64,000 bases of DNA from an uncultured Clostridia bacterium (GTDB lineage Bacteria > Bacillota > Clostridia > Oscillospirales > Acutalibacteraceae), in NCBI GenBank assembly GCA_947625785.1, contig CANQPS010000006.1, forward strand, positions 61,062-125,061, given 5' to 3'. Positions 7,293 through 14,850 of the stretch are shown here, in pieces. The notes beneath the pieces were generated by a model. That model was not told the origin of the DNA. It saw only the letters and a program-made list of their open reading frames with translations, and searched no databases. Position 1 is the first letter of the stretch, and each line of letters opens with the position of its first letter. Made by a program: the position numbers and the translations under genes.

Positions 7293-7475
7293 ATAGAAAA
7301 ATCGACAATGAGCGTGCAGGAACTGTCAGTGTACATGGGCATTAGCCTGCCAAAAGCGTATGAACTGGTCAAGCAACCCGGATTCCCCACTTTTCGCATC
7401 GGCACTCGCATCCTAATCCCGGTAGAAAGCTTCCGTGTCTGGCTCCTAGCGAAATCCGGAAGCGGTGAGGCGTAA
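7293..7475 (+). CDS. Excisionase-like HTH protein with apparent start-codon loss (ATG to ATA)
   Basis: The best-placed initiation codon, 8 bp after GGAAGGAG, is ATA 7293 in the frame (I)EKSTMSVQELSVYMGISLP. A normal ATG first occurs at 7308, too far from the site for efficient initiation. The product is 55-60 residues with an excisionase-type fold: MSVQELSVYMGISLPKAYEL, FPTFRIGTRILIPVESFRVW. Its stop overlaps the primase start (TAATG), so loss of initiation could also lower primase translation. If it functions, it would control recombination directionality for the serine recombinase. Confidence 0.6.
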   Translation: MEKSTMSVQELSVYMGISLPKAYELVKQPGFPTFRIGTRILIPVESFRVWLLAKSGSGEA

Positions 7476-9748
7476 TGGAGAAGCAGAAGTTTTCTTTCAC
7501 CGTTTATCACGCCGACCAATTCGGTAAGCAGCAAAACTGCTTGTATCCACACGAAGGTACCGCCACTACGGCAGAAGAATTGAAACCGTTGCTATGTAAT
7601 GACCATGTATTCATCCGCTTTAGGGGAAATTATCGCAGCAAGAGCAATTTCGTTCAAGCAATCACGGCAACCTTTGACTGCGACAACGATCATTCGGATG
7701 AACCATCGGAATGGATCAAACCGGAGGATATGCCGGTCATATTTCCCGGAGTGCGCTGTTTCACGGATACCAGTCGCCACCACATGAAGCAAAAGGGTGG
7801 CAGATCCCCGCGTCCCCGATTTCACGTCACCTTTGAAACGGATATCTTCACGGATCCCGAAAACTACGCCGCTTTTATGAAAAAGGTGCAGGGCATGTAC
7901 CGTTTTTTTGATGATGGCGCCTTGGATGCCGCCAGATTCTTCTTTGGAAATCCCGATGCTGAGATTCGGTTCTTCCCCGGTGCAATGACTCTGACGGAGT
8001 TTCTTGCAGAGGAGGAAGCCGCCCGGGTATTTGCGGAACTCGGCGAATCCATCCCCGAGGGAAACCGTAACAATACACTCTATAAAGGTGCGGTGAAGAT
8101 TCTAAAGCTTTGGGGCGATACCGCTGATACCTATCAACGGTATCTTAAACTGTCCGGGAAATGCTCTCCGCCATTGGAGGATGACGAGTTGGAGCGGATA
8201 TGGCAAAGTGCGCTGAAATTCTACCGCGGCAAAATAGCTTGTTCTCCGGATTATAAGGATCCCACCGCATATAACGCTCCATCTCCCGTCCAATGGGAGA
8301 TGCCGATCCCTTTTGAACAGACAGCTCTCCCGGAATTCCCGGTGGAGGCGCTTCCTACTACGGTGTTGGATTATGTCCTCGCCGTGGCGGAGAGCACACA
8401 AACACCAATGGATATGAGCACATCTACCGCCTTGGCAATCCTGGCACTGTGCGAACAAGGAAAGTTCCGTATTTGCGGGAAAGCTGACTGGACGGAGCCA
8501 TTAAATTTATTTGTAGTCATCATAGAAGAACCTTCGGAACGAAAATCTGCCGTTATCGGCTTTATGACTAAACCCCTCAATGCCTTTGAGGCTGAATACA
8601 ATCGTCAGAACGCCGCTGAACTGGAGGCCAGTAAGATGAACAAACGCATTCTGGAACGGCGGCAGCGTGCTTTGGAGGACAAGGCTGCCAAAGGCAAGGT
8701 CGAGGACTTTGAGTTGGAGCAGTTGGCACAACAAATCGCCTTATACAAGGAAAAGATGCCGCTCCGACTGTATGTGGACGATGTGACTACCGAAAAACTG
8801 ACTTCCGTTCTGGCGAACGGCGGCGGCAAAGCGGCAATCGTATCCGCCGAGGGCGGTATCTTCGATATGCTCTCCGGCATCTACAGCAAGAACGTCAATA
8901 TCGACGTCATGCTGAAAGGTCACTCCGGCGACTGTATTCGTGTAGACCGCATCGGCAGAAACAGCGAAAGTATCATGAATCCGGCACTGACCGTGCTGCT
9001 CACCGTGCAGCCAAATGTGCTGTCCGGCATGATGCAGAACGGCACTTTCCGTGGTCGGGGACTGACTGCTCGATTCCTTTACTGTATGCCCACTTCTATC
9101 ATAGGACGGCGGAAATACCGCACGGAGCCTATCCCTGCGGAAATCTCCGGAAAATATGAATTGTTGATCCGCAATCTGCTGGAGGAAGAACAGTCTCCCG
9201 AACCGGAGGAGATCACCCTGTCCCCGGAAGCGGATATGCTGCTGGAATCGTTCTCCGCCGAGGTGGAGTCCCGACTGAAGCACGACTATGCAGACATAGC
9301 AGATTGGGCCGGCAAGCTGGTGGGCGCAGTTCTGCGAATCGCCGGTGTTTTGTGCAGGGCATCGGTTATCCGTAGTACAGGTTTTTTGGATGAACCGGAG
9401 CCTTTGGTGGTGGACGAGCAGACCATGCAAAATGCCATTTCCATCGGTAGGTACTTTACCGAGCATTCCAAAGCCGCATTCTCCCTTATGGGAGTGGCCG
9501 CACTGGTAAAGCAGTGCCGATATGTTCTGGATGCAATCTGCAAGAGTGGTATGGTGGAATTCACCCGCCGGGACATAATGCGGCAGTGCCGTAGCTTTAA
9601 GACTGCCGACGAAGTTCAGCCCGTCCTTAACCATCTGGCAGAGTATGGCTATATCGCTCCAAGGGGCAATGATGCTCCGGCCGGAAAAGGTCGACCTTCC
9701 GGACAAGTCTGGCTCGTCAATCCCTGTCTCTATGGAAAAGTCTCGTAG
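7475..9748 (+). CDS. Primase / DUF3987 ATPase replication protein of a satellite or prophage
   Basis: 757 residues, intact. The N-terminal third resembles an archaeo-eukaryotic-type primase: ATFDCDNDHSDEP with an acidic pair, then FTDTSRHH and RPRFHVTFE. A PriCT-like helical segment follows (GNRNNTLYKGAVKILKLW, about 200-260). From about residue 285 the protein matches DUF3987, a helicase-like ATPase family (TTVLDYVLAVAESTQTPMDM, non-canonical P-loop EEPSERKSAVIG, DDVTTEKLTSVLA, MLKGHSGD, FRGRGLTARFLYCMP). The C-terminus is a winged-helix-like region (FTRRDIMRQCRSFKTADEV). It probably starts replication of the element. This is the best-preserved large gene of the element. Confidence 0.8.
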   Translation: MEKQKFSFTVYHADQFGKQQNCLYPHEGTATTAEELKPLLCNDHVFIRFRGNYRSKSNFVQAITATFDCDNDHSDEPSEWIKPEDMPVIFPGVRCFTDTSRHHMKQKGGRSPRPRFHVTFETDIFTDPENYAAFMKKVQGMYRFFDDGALDAARFFFGNPDAEIRFFPGAMTLTEFLAEEEAARVFAELGESIPEGNRNNTLYKGAVKILKLWGDTADTYQRYLKLSGKCSPPLEDDELERIWQSALKFYRGKIACSPDYKDPTAYNAPSPVQWEMPIPFEQTALPEFPVEALPTTVLDYVLAVAESTQTPMDMSTSTALAILALCEQGKFRICGKADWTEPLNLFVVIIEEPSERKSAVIGFMTKPLNAFEAEYNRQNAAELEASKMNKRILERRQRALEDKAAKGKVEDFELEQLAQQIALYKEKMPLRLYVDDVTTEKLTSVLANGGGKAAIVSAEGGIFDMLSGIYSKNVNIDVMLKGHSGDCIRVDRIGRNSESIMNPALTVLLTVQPNVLSGMMQNGTFRGRGLTARFLYCMPTSIIGRRKYRTEPIPAEISGKYELLIRNLLEEEQSPEPEEITLSPEADMLLESFSAEVESRLKHDYADIADWAGKLVGAVLRIAGVLCRASVIRSTGFLDEPEPLVVDEQTMQNAISIGRYFTEHSKAAFSLMGVAALVKQCRYVLDAICKSGMVEFTRRDIMRQCRSFKTADEVQPVLNHLAEYGYIAPRGNDAPAGKGRPSGQVWLVNPCLYGKVS

Positions 9749-9927
9749 AGCAGTTTTGTCCTTTTTGTCCCAGTGTTTCAGAGCCGGAGATATGGAAAAA
9801 ATATAGAGAATAAATTCGTTAAACTACTGCTTTCTATATTCTCACTGGTGTATTCACACGGGTACACACCTACGGACAGTGTGACAAAAAGGACAATAAT
9901 CCATTTTCTCGAAGGGAGGTGAACGCC

Positions 9928-10167
9928 ATGGTGGATGAAAGCCTGTCCCGGTATCTGTGGAAAGAGTTGGATCTGAAGCGGTACTCCGTTGTAAAGATCG
10001 TCCCTCAAGACGAAGATAACGCCGTAATCATCATGTATAGCAACGACAAGGACGATCCTCACTGGTGTCTGGAGTACATGGGCGGCGGGCATTACTTTGA
10101 TACCGTTGGCCAACTGTTGGACTACTACCACAGCCGGTTTAAGATGCCGCTGGGAAAGATTCCTTGA
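9928..10167 (+). CDS. Small acidic protein of unknown function
   Basis: 79 residues from ATG 9928, 8 bp after GGGAGG; a GTG at 9919 overlaps that site. The sequence is mixed alpha/beta with WKELDLKRYSVVKIVPQDED near the start and WCLEYMGGGHYFDTVGQLLD in the middle. I recognise no family. It lies between the replication gene and the capsid gene, where elements of this type often carry a small conserved protein. Positions 9749-9927 before it hold no gene. Confidence 0.5.
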   Translation: MVDESLSRYLWKELDLKRYSVVKIVPQDEDNAVIIMYSNDKDDPHWCLEYMGGGHYFDTVGQLLDYYHSRFKMPLGKIP

Positions 10168-10249
10168 CCTACTCTGTAACGGGTGTGGAATTACGCGCAA
10201 AAAACGCGAAAGTTTTAAGGGAATAGGTTGCGCTTATATTTTGGTACAC

Positions 10250-10345
10250 AACCCGCACCCCGGTAGGTGAGTCAAAATCTCTACGCCTTTTCACCTGTGC
10301 AACGGGCATGGGGCCTCACGCAAAAATGCACGATTTCAAACGGGG
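10250..10345 (+). other. cos-like sequence upstream of the capsid gene
   Basis: The block cgcaccccggtaggtgag, then tcaaaatctctacgcc, then gggcatggggcctcacgc and aaaaatgcacgattt has the layout I associate from memory with the region just before P27-family small-terminase genes of HK97-type phages. That layout is a GGGG(A/T)GGTCAAAATCTCT core, a GC-rich segment and a CGCNAAAATNCACG-like tail. Here no terminase follows; the capsid gene does. It may be the packaging site recognised by a helper phage terminase. No overhang position can be assigned. Confidence 0.4.
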
Positions 10346-10391
10346 TATTAACCCGCATCAATTTAAAACATATTTGGAGGTAAAAAGCATT

Positions 10392-11402
10392 ATGAAAGAA
10401 AACAGAACCTATGACGAACTGAAACGACAATTGGACGCTTGGATGGAAGAAATAACCGGGAAAAAGCCGGATCTTTGCACAGGCAATCAAAAGCAGGCTC
10501 AGGCATACAGCAATGCTTTCTGGGAAACCATGCACACCGGGATGCCGCAGAATGTTCTAAAGGAGGGTAGCGATGGAGCCGATGGATTTCTTGTCCCGGA
10601 TACTTACGAAAACAAGTTGGTGAAACTTCTGGCAGAGAAAAATGTACTGCGCAAGATTGGTCGCACCATTCAGACCACACAGAGGCTGAAATTTCCTATT
10701 GTTACCGATGGCAGGAAAGCTATCTGGATCCCCGAGGGCGGTACCTATTCGATCAGCGAAGCCGAAAGCGGTCAAATCGTAATCGATGCCCATAAGCTGG
10801 TACATATGGTGATCGTGTCGGATGAAATGCTGGAGGACGTCGGATTTAATTTGGAGAATTACATCGCACAGATTTCCGTGGAAGCCATCGCGGACGCGGA
10901 AGAAAACGCTTTCTTCAACGGTGATGGAAAAGGAAAACCTGTTGGTCTTATCCATCAAACGGATGTTGGTGCCGTTTCCGCTCAAAGCGGAAGTATCAGC
11001 ATGGACGATATGCTGGACCTCCTTTATTCCGTGAAAGTGCCTTACCGCGAGAACGGGACCTGGGTGATTTCCGAATCCGCATATTGTATGCTACGGAAGA
11101 TCAGAAGTCACAACGGTCGACCGCTGTGGTCCTCTAATTCGGCGGAGGGAGAGCCTGAAACTCTGCTCGGTTACCCAATCCTTGTAAGCAAGCATTTGGA
11201 CGTCGTTGCTCCCGGCAGCAAGTCCGTGCTGTTCGGTGACTTCAACTACTTCTGGATCGGTAACCGGGGCAAGCGGGTTGTCAAGCGTCTGACGGAGCGG
11301 TATGCGGATCACGGTCAAGTGGCATATGTCACCTCGGAGCGGGTAGACGCTAAACTCGTGTTACCCGAGGCCGTCAAGGTGCTGGAAACCCGAACTGCGT
11401 AA
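10392..11402 (+). CDS. HK97-fold phage major capsid protein, orphan
   Basis: 336 residues from ATG 10392 behind GGAGG. Following a short N-terminal region (about 65 residues, shorter than the usual delta scaffold), it reads as an HK97 gp5-type capsid protein: GSDGADGFLVPDTYENKLV (N-arm start), TDGRKAIWIPEGGTYS, KLVHMVIVSDEMLEDVGFNL, the AIADAEENAFFNGDGKGKPVGL loop and the C-terminal GYPILVSKHLDVV and LFGDFNYFWIGNR. It would form an icosahedral shell. No portal, protease or terminase lies nearby, so it either assembles with a helper phage's parts or is a remnant. The frame is intact, unlike most of its neighbours. Confidence 0.9.
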   Translation: MKENRTYDELKRQLDAWMEEITGKKPDLCTGNQKQAQAYSNAFWETMHTGMPQNVLKEGSDGADGFLVPDTYENKLVKLLAEKNVLRKIGRTIQTTQRLKFPIVTDGRKAIWIPEGGTYSISEAESGQIVIDAHKLVHMVIVSDEMLEDVGFNLENYIAQISVEAIADAEENAFFNGDGKGKPVGLIHQTDVGAVSAQSGSISMDDMLDLLYSVKVPYRENGTWVISESAYCMLRKIRSHNGRPLWSSNSAEGEPETLLGYPILVSKHLDVVAPGSKSVLFGDFNYFWIGNRGKRVVKRLTERYADHGQVAYVTSERVDAKLVLPEAVKVLETRTA

Positions 11403-11485
11403 TCGAAAAGAATGCGATACCGAGGGAGCGACTTGGTCGGGTCGTTCCCTATGAAATTCGCGACTGCAAGGAAAGAGTGTTTACC

Positions 11486-11834
11486 ATGAGACTAGCGGCT
11501 GGAAGGACATAGTCCTTCCGTGATTGCCTCCACTCTGGAACTGCCACAAAGCACGGTGCGTTCCCATATACATCGCCACCCAGACATACCAAACAGCAAG
11601 ATCTGCAAACAGTGCGGCAAACCTATATTGCAGCCCAAAAGACGGAGGGAGAAGAAATTCTGTTCGGACTCCTGCCGTATGGCATGGTGGAACAGCCATC
11701 AGGAAACCGTGAACCGGAAAGCATTTTATACCTTAGTATGTCAATACTGCGGAAAGGAGTTTGAGAGCTATGGGAATCAAAACAGAAAATACTGCTGTCG
11801 AGGCTGCTATGTTGCGTCAAGACAGCAGAGATAA
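11486..11834 (+). pseudogene. Zinc-finger HTH protein with broken 5' end
   Basis: ATG 11486 starts MRLAAGRT and meets TAG at 11510-11512. The frame shared by its expected continuation resumes as VIASTLELPQSTVRSHIHRH from 11520 and runs to 11834, so a stop plus a frame change separate the first nine codons from the rest. The body has an HTH-like start and two zinc knuckles (CKQCGKPI with KFCSDSC; CQYCGKEF with KYCCRGC). In Clostridia such proteins sit directly ahead of serine recombinases. A shorter product could start at GTG 11520. Confidence 0.6.
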
Positions 11835-11997
11835 GCATTCGCCTGTCAATTTGATGCTCTACCGTACCTCCTTGTCGCTTATTCGGAACCTTGCTCGGGA
11901 GGGTGTTTTTACCGATATGGAGTATCGTAAGATATGCACCATACTGAACAAGAAGTACGGCTTATCTTCGGATAGTATTTTCGCGGAAATCCCTTGA
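11770..11997 (+). CDS. SHOCT-like small protein of the recombinase operon
   Basis: 75 residues from ATG 11770, overlapping the end of the zinc-finger gene by 65 bp in another frame. The C-terminal half (LAREGVFTDMEYRKICTILN, then KKYGLSSDS) resembles the short helical module of SHOCT proteins. That module commonly occurs between a zinc-finger protein and a recombinase in these elements. The N-terminal MGIKTENTAVEAAM segment may be an overlap by-product; a start at ATG 11851 (MLYRTSL) is also possible. The function is unknown, perhaps a recombinase accessory. Confidence 0.55.
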   Translation: MGIKTENTAVEAAMLRQDSRDKHSPVNLMLYRTSLSLIRNLAREGVFTDMEYRKICTILNKKYGLSSDSIFAEIP

Positions 11998-12025
11998 TAT
12001 ATCTGCCGTTCAGAGCGAATATGTA

Positions 12026-12973
12026 ATGACCCAAATTGATACAAAGGAGGTAAACTCCCTCAATGCGGACGGAGAACTTATGCTGACGATCTTGGCATCC
12101 TACGCACAGGAAGAAAGCCTTTCGGTCAGTGAAAACCAGAAGTGGAGAGTCAGGAAAAATTTTGAGGATGGGATGCCTTGGAACGGCACGATGCTGGGCT
12201 ATCGCTACGACCGTGGTACTTTGATGGTCGTGCCGGAGGAAGCGAAAATCGTTAAGAGGATCTTCGAGGATTATTTGTCAGGGATGGGCGTGACTGTTAT
12301 CATGAAAAAACTCAATGCTGCCGGTATAAAGACACGCATGGGTAATCTGTGGTGCAAAAGCAGTGTCATGCACGTTCTGCGAAATTATGCGTACACCGGA
12401 AATTTGCTGCTACAAAAGACCTACCGGGAGAATCATCTCACCAAACGGACACTTGTTAATGAGGGACAACTACCACAGTATCATGTTATGGACAGCCACG
12501 AGGCTATCATCTCATTGGAGAATTTCAACGCAGTGCAGGCGGAGATCCGGTGGCGCGCCGAAAAGTATACCCATCCCGGTCGTAAGTTAAACACATATCC
12601 TTTTACTGGGATGCTGGTATGCGCCGTATGCGGCAAGCATTATCGAAGAAAGGTCACCGCCGTAAGGCCGGTCTGGATATGTTCGATCCTCAATATGTTT
12701 GGCAAGGATGCCTGTGCCTCTAAGCAGATCCCAGAGGAAACGCTTTGTAAAATGGCAGCCGAAGTACTGGATATGGACAATTTTGATACGGATACCTTTC
12801 ACGATAAAATAACGGCTGTCAGAGTAGAAAATGATAATACCTTGGTATTCTGTTTCAAGAACGGTACGAAAACCGTTAAACGATGGAAAGACCGCTCCAG
12901 GGCAGAAAGCTGGACGGAGGATATGAAAGCCGCAGCAAGACAGAAAGTCTTGGAGAGGAGGAACGCCAAATGA
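12026..12973 (+). pseudogene. Large serine recombinase lacking its catalytic N-terminus
   Basis: The frame reads NSLNADGELMLTILASYAQE, which is the end of a resolvase catalytic domain. It continues with a complete recombinase domain (GYRYDRGTLMVVPEEAKIVK, LVNEGQLPQYHVMDSHEAII), a zinc ribbon (CAVCGKHY, later C-rich segment) and a C-terminal tail. About 120 N-terminal residues, including the nucleophile Ser, are missing. The ribosome-binding site AAAGGAGG (12043-12050) runs almost directly into codon NSL, so an internal deletion joined the leader to codon about 120. ATG 12026 gives an open frame by chance. The stop overlaps the next recombinase start by 4 bp. Confidence 0.8.
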
Positions 12974-13841
12974 AAACCACAAAAAATATCACAGTCATTC
13001 CCGCAACTTTGAATCTTCGTACCCGTTTGTCGAAAGCTACTGTTGCACACCGTCGGGTCGCCGGTTATGCCCGTGTATCCACGGATAGCGAGGAACAGCT
13101 TACCAGCTACGAAGCCCAGTTGGATTACTACACCACATATATCCGTAACCATCCAGACTGGGAATTTGTCGGGGTATATACCGACGAGGTGATCTCTGCT
13201 TTGAACACCAAAAAACGTGACGGTTTCAATCGCATGGTGGATGATGCCCTGGACGGCAAAATCGATCTTATTGTCACCAAGAGTGTGAGTCGTTTCGCTC
13301 GTAATACCGTGGACAGCCTGACTACCGTCCGCAAACTGAAAGAAAAGGGTGTGGAGGTCTACTTTGAAAAAGAGAACATCTGGACGTTGGACAGCAAGGG
13401 CGAGTTGCTTATCACGATCATGTCCAGCCTTGCCCAGGAAGAAAGCCGTTCCATTTCGGAGAATGTGACATGGGGTCAGCGCAAACGGTTCGCGGACGGA
13501 AAAGTCAGTCTCCCATACGGACGGTTCCTGGGTTACTGCAAGGGTGCACGGACGGTCTGCCGGAGATCGTGCCGAAGGAGGCGGAAATCGTCAAATTCAT
13601 TTACAGGATGTTTATTGATGGAATGGCCACCAACGCCATTGCCAAGCTACTGACACAGAGAAGAATTCCCACTCCAGCGGGGAAAGAAACATGGATGCGG
13701 CAGACCGTAGAGAGCATTCTCCGAAATGAAAAGTATAAAGGTGCCGCCCTGTTGCAGAAAAAGTTCACGGTCGATTTTCTTCAGAAAAAGATGAAGGTCA
13801 ATGAGGGTGAAGTTCCGCAGTACTATATCCGGGACGATTGA
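12970..13841 (+). pseudogene. Second large serine recombinase, frameshifted and 3'-truncated
   Basis: ATG 12970 overlaps the previous stop (ATGA). The catalytic domain is complete: [20 protein letters not shown] with the nucleophile Ser, [14 protein letters not shown] and [13 protein letters not shown]. Near 13540-13560 the frame breaks: GYCKGA should continue [14 protein letters not shown], but that reading lies in the neighbouring frame (ending at 13841). The second frame covers the start of the recombinase domain and stops at YYIRDD. The zinc ribbon and C-terminal half are missing, which suggests a deletion junction at about 13838. Confidence 0.85.
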
Positions 13842-13867
13842 TTTCAGGTATAAAGCTGTTTCTGTTT

Positions 13868-14191
13868 TTATTCGATGCAGGGTTCCTCGTTAACCTCCAG
13901 TATCAACTGTACACCCACTTGAAGTCAGATCAGAAAAGCGATTCTTTCATGCTCCGAACAAAGGGTTGCCAGCAGACCGAACACCCTGTCATTGTCCCTC
14001 GATGGCAGTTCCTCAAGGAAGGAGTTGAGGACCGCGTTCGTCTGTTTTGTTTTGGCGTTGCTCAAACTGTGGCTTTCCGTATAGTGCAAGTATAGTAAGT
14101 CCAAAGCAGGGTAATCGCAGTCATAATCGAATTGGATCGGGTTATCAGCTATGTAGTGACGCAACTCTATAATATAGGGTTTCATCAACAT
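13868..14191 (-). pseudogene. Hypothetical protein gene with in-frame TGA
   Basis: From ATG 14191 the frame encodes MLMKPYIIELRHYIADNPIQ through CSEHERIAFLI and meets TGA at 13925-13927. It then continues in frame as LQVGVQLILEVNEEPCIE to TAA 13868-13870. The readable tail and the helical HER-FxxGxxxGV-type pattern suggest that TGA replaced a sense codon, probably GGA. The full product would have 107 residues. Function is unknown. It is convergent with the recombinases at the edge of the element. Confidence 0.55.
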
Positions 14192-14446
14192 CACCGTCCT
14201 TAAAAAGTCTGTGTGATGTTAACTCTGTCGCCGGGAAATTGTAAGTAGCTAAAACAGCCAATTCTGGCACGCGGCATTTGGTGACATAAGCTGTTCAACG
14301 AATAACAATCAATTAACGATAGGAAACCACAAAATATAGTAGATTGGATGCATCCGGGGTGGTTTGGATGCGCTTCATATTGACATCACAGTTCCGAAAG
14401 ATAGCGAAAAATTCAGAAAATGCCGTATTTACAAGGGTTTTGGATA

Positions 14447-14495
14447 TAAAAAAGCAGATACCGTAATCGACGCAATTGTATCAATTACGGTATCT
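14447..14495 (-). terminator. Terminator of the tRNA-Leu transcript
   Basis: A perfect 12-bp stem, agataccgtaat (14456-14467) against attacggtatct (14484-14495), is followed on the minus strand by a U-tract (complement of 14448-14453). The rest of the 14192-14446 gap holds only short open frames that I could not assign. Confidence 0.85.
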
Positions 14496-14499
14496 GTTA

Positions 14500-14586
14500 T
14501 GGTGCCGGTGGCGGGACTTGAACCCGCACGCCATCGCTGGCAATGGATTTTGAGTCCACCTCGTCTGCCAATTCCAACACACCGGC
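14500..14586 (-). tRNA. tRNA-Leu (anticodon CAA)
   Basis: The minus-strand sequence folds as a class II tRNA. It has acceptor GCCGGTG/CACCGGC, D-arm TTGGAATTGGCAGAC, anticodon stem GTGGA/TCCAT around loop CTCAAAA (anticodon CAA, reading UUG), a long variable arm and T-arm GCGGGTTCAAGTCCCGC. The 3' CCA is encoded (complement of 14500-14502). Its 3' end faces the mobile DNA, a common arrangement at integration hot spots. Confidence 0.95.
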
Positions 14587-14609
14587 TTATATGATCTACA
14601 ATATGTTAT

Positions 14610-14638
14610 ATTATATAACATTATTTTAAAAAAATCAA
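14610..14638 (-). promoter_or_regulatory. Promoter of tRNA-Leu
   Basis: TTGATT (complement of 14633-14638) and TATAAT (complement of 14610-14615) are 17 bp apart, placing initiation about 20 bp before the tRNA. Confidence 0.75.
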
Positions 14639-14850
14639 GAGTTTTTTAATAATTTTTTTCATATGATTTTATTAATAATATCCTGTATTTTATAACAAAT
14701 TATAAATAAATTTATAATTTAATGTTTTACAAATATTTCAAATATGGTAAAATTCGCTATTCAAATAATGATATAATAATTTGTATCACCTGTAATAATT
14801 AAGAGAAAAAAATCATAAACTTTTTTAGAATAATATAGGTGGTGTAGGCA

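Larger units (their letters stand above)
6110..14300. mobile_element. Decayed capsid-encoding phage-satellite-like element
   Basis: This block is much richer in GC than either neighbour. It contains a divergent control region, an excisionase-like gene, a primase/DUF3987 replication gene, a cos-like sequence, a lone HK97-type major capsid gene, a zinc-finger/SHOCT pair and two serine recombinases. There are no terminase, portal, protease or tail genes, so it is not an intact prophage. At least six genes carry inactivating lesions. Both borders are approximate: the left is the composition change after the first integrase, and the right falls between the last pseudogene (14191) and the tRNA-Leu terminator (14447). 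Confidence 0.7.

Noticed and set aside
8741..9706. Minus-strand open frame of 321 codons inside the primase gene
   Set aside because: His/Gln-rich composition typical of the antisense of a GC-rich coding region; the plus-strand primase is clearly real.
700..14191. TGA read as a sense codon (recoding) to explain the interrupted frames
   Set aside because: Chromosomal genes such as queD and ruvC end normally in TGA, and the affected genes sit among other decayed genes.
14364..14480. Open frame with ALHIDITVPKDSEKFRK, resembling the C-terminal end of an enzyme
   Set aside because: It has no ribosome-binding site and runs into the tRNA terminator and tRNA. It could be a remnant of a disrupted gene but is too short to assign.
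5832..14586. Attachment-site pair linking the tyrosine integrase to the tRNA-Leu 3' end
   Set aside because: I could find no stretch near 5.9-6.1 kb matching the tRNA 3' end, so the tRNA cannot be shown to be its target.
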